Below, one piece after another: positions 63,425 through 64,000 of a stretch of DNA of 64,000 nucleotides. The position numbers were made by a program, and so were the translations under genes. How positions within the stretch are numbered: the stretch's first letter is position 1; each line of letters starts with the position of its first letter. The DNA is from Pseudomonadota bacterium (GTDB lineage: Bacteria; Pseudomonadota; Gammaproteobacteria; Steroidobacterales; Steroidobacteraceae): the NCBI GenBank assembly GCA_018241425.1, contig JAFEDU010000001.1, forward strand, positions 806,001 to 870,000. Direction: 5' to 3'. The notes below the pieces were generated by a model. The model searched no databases. It was not told where the DNA came from and saw only the letters and a list, made by a program, of their open reading frames with translations.

Positions 63425-64000
63425 ATGCGATCAGCCACGTTCCTGTCCGCCACCGCCGTTTGCGTTGCTTCCTTCGGCGCGCTCGCAGCGACGCCTCCTC
63501 TGCCTACCGAGCACCTCACCGTCGAGAAGCTCGCGGCGCGCAGCCCGCACTGGATCTACGTCTTCGACGGCGCGTTCGACAACGAGATCGACCAGCGCGT
63601 CAGGCTCTACGACGGCGACAACTACCGTACTTTGGGCCAGATCGACGCGGGCTTCACGCCGGGTTACAACATCTCGCCCGACGGCAACACCAGCGTCGTC
63701 GCCACCACTTACTTTTCACGCGGCAGCCGCGGCACGCGCACCGACGTCGTCGAGTTCCACGACAACACCACGCTCTCCCCGATCGGCGAGATCGTGATCC
63801 CTAGCAAGCGCGCGATGACGCTGCCGAACTACTTCAACGTCGCGTACAGCGAGGACGGGCATTTCGTCTACGTCTCCTACGTGACGCCGGCCGCTTCGTT
63901 CGGCGTCTTAGACCCGGTCCAGAAGAAAGTGCTCGGCGAAGTCGACACGGCCGGCTGCGTACTGGTCATCCCGTCAGGCCCGAACCGGGTGTCCTCGATG
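63425..64000 (+). CDS. Amine dehydrogenase heavy chain (AauB/MauB-like), cut by right edge
   Basis: The frame from ATG 63425 runs open for 192 codons to the window edge. A signal peptide (about 1-22, ending GALAA) precedes the start of the quinohemoprotein-independent beta-propeller subunit: RSPHWIYVFDGAFDNEIDQ, YRTLGQIDAGFTPGYNISPDG (split), MTLPNYFNVAYSEDGHFVYV (split). These match the large subunit of methylamine and aralkylamine dehydrogenases (TTQ enzymes). GGGGAAA lies just upstream. The small TTQ subunit and maturation genes, if present, lie to the right. It is distant from the mauED pair at 22.5-23.6 kb. Confidence 0.88.
   Translation, partial: MRSATFLSATAVCVASFGALAATPPLPTEHLTVEKLAARSPHWIYVFDGAFDNEIDQRVRLYDGDNYRTLGQIDAGFTPGYNISPDGNTSVVATTYFSRGSRGTRTDVVEFHDNTTLSPIGEIVIPSKRAMTLPNYFNVAYSEDGHFVYVSYVTPAASFGVLDPVQKKVLGEVDTAGCVLVIPSGPNRVSSM

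Noticed and set aside
1..64000. CRISPR arrays, insertion sequences, prophage or integrative elements
   Set aside because: No regularly spaced repeats, transposase or integrase motifs, or terminal repeats were seen; the tRNA-Ser gene shows no flanking duplicate or integrase.

Overview
This is high-GC DNA, close to 70 percent by eye, from a proteobacterium. The gene set fits an environmental, respiring gammaproteobacterium of the Nevskiales or Steroidobacterales kind: FecI/FecR, TonB receptor, Coq4-like, acyclic-terpene AtuA, steroid-type side-chain beta-oxidation, diheme cytochrome and KdpFABC. The taxonomic placement is inference from gene content. There is one tRNA (Ser-UGA). I see no rRNA, transposase, phage gene or CRISPR array. 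Most long antiparallel reading frames are GC-driven shadows of real genes.

Left part (1-30 kb). A TIR/TPR protein runs off the left edge. It diverges from a GlxA-family regulator, which precedes a tightly packed corrinoid one-carbon operon (2.6-8.7 kb): corrinoid protein, DUF1638 protein, small 'virulence factor' protein, MetV-like protein, MetF, methyl-THF:corrinoid methyltransferase and an ATP-dependent corrinoid reactivase. The matching substrate methyltransferase, an MttB homologue without pyrrolysine, lies at 13.8-15.4 kb. Together they read as a demethylation route that moves methyl groups from a quaternary amine or similar compound to folate. PurU (37.4 kb) could drain the folate C1 pool. 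Between them sit an ECF sigma/FecR pair and a protein that fuses an STN domain to OmpW-like and OmpA domains. Next come a CocE hydrolase, glcDE without glcF, a HAD hydrolase, PhzF and AlaX. An eight-gene minus-strand operon follows (30.3 to 22.5 kb): FATP-type ligase, two unlike acyl-CoA dehydrogenases, a MaoC-DUF35 fusion, a MaoC hydratase, a thiolase-fold aldolase candidate, then mauE and mauD. Six of its genes match the mycobacterial ChsE1-E2/ChsH1-H2/Ltp2 steroid side-chain system in type and in the distribution of active-site residues.

Middle (30-49.7 kb). A TMEM175-type channel is followed by a four-gene minus-strand operon: beta-helix lipoprotein, SO2930-type diheme cytochrome, TonB receptor and coniferyl-aldehyde-type dehydrogenase. 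Next are purU and an AtuA-like/Coq4-like/SDR operon, which diverges from a Crp-family regulator with a palindrome at its start. An overlapping set follows (S9 peptidase, GFA, HutD, ClC). Last are a SYLF protein and a large outer-membrane barrel.

Right part (49.7-64 kb). A complete kdpFABCDE potassium system on the minus strand is preceded by two small membrane-protein genes. Divergent from it is crcB, a fluoride exporter with a leader able to form alternative hairpins. Then come tRNA-Ser, a small FnIII-like lipoprotein, an HSL-type hydrolase, a TSUP transporter and a DAO-family amine oxidase. The latter diverges from the start of an amine dehydrogenase heavy-chain gene, which is cut by the right edge.
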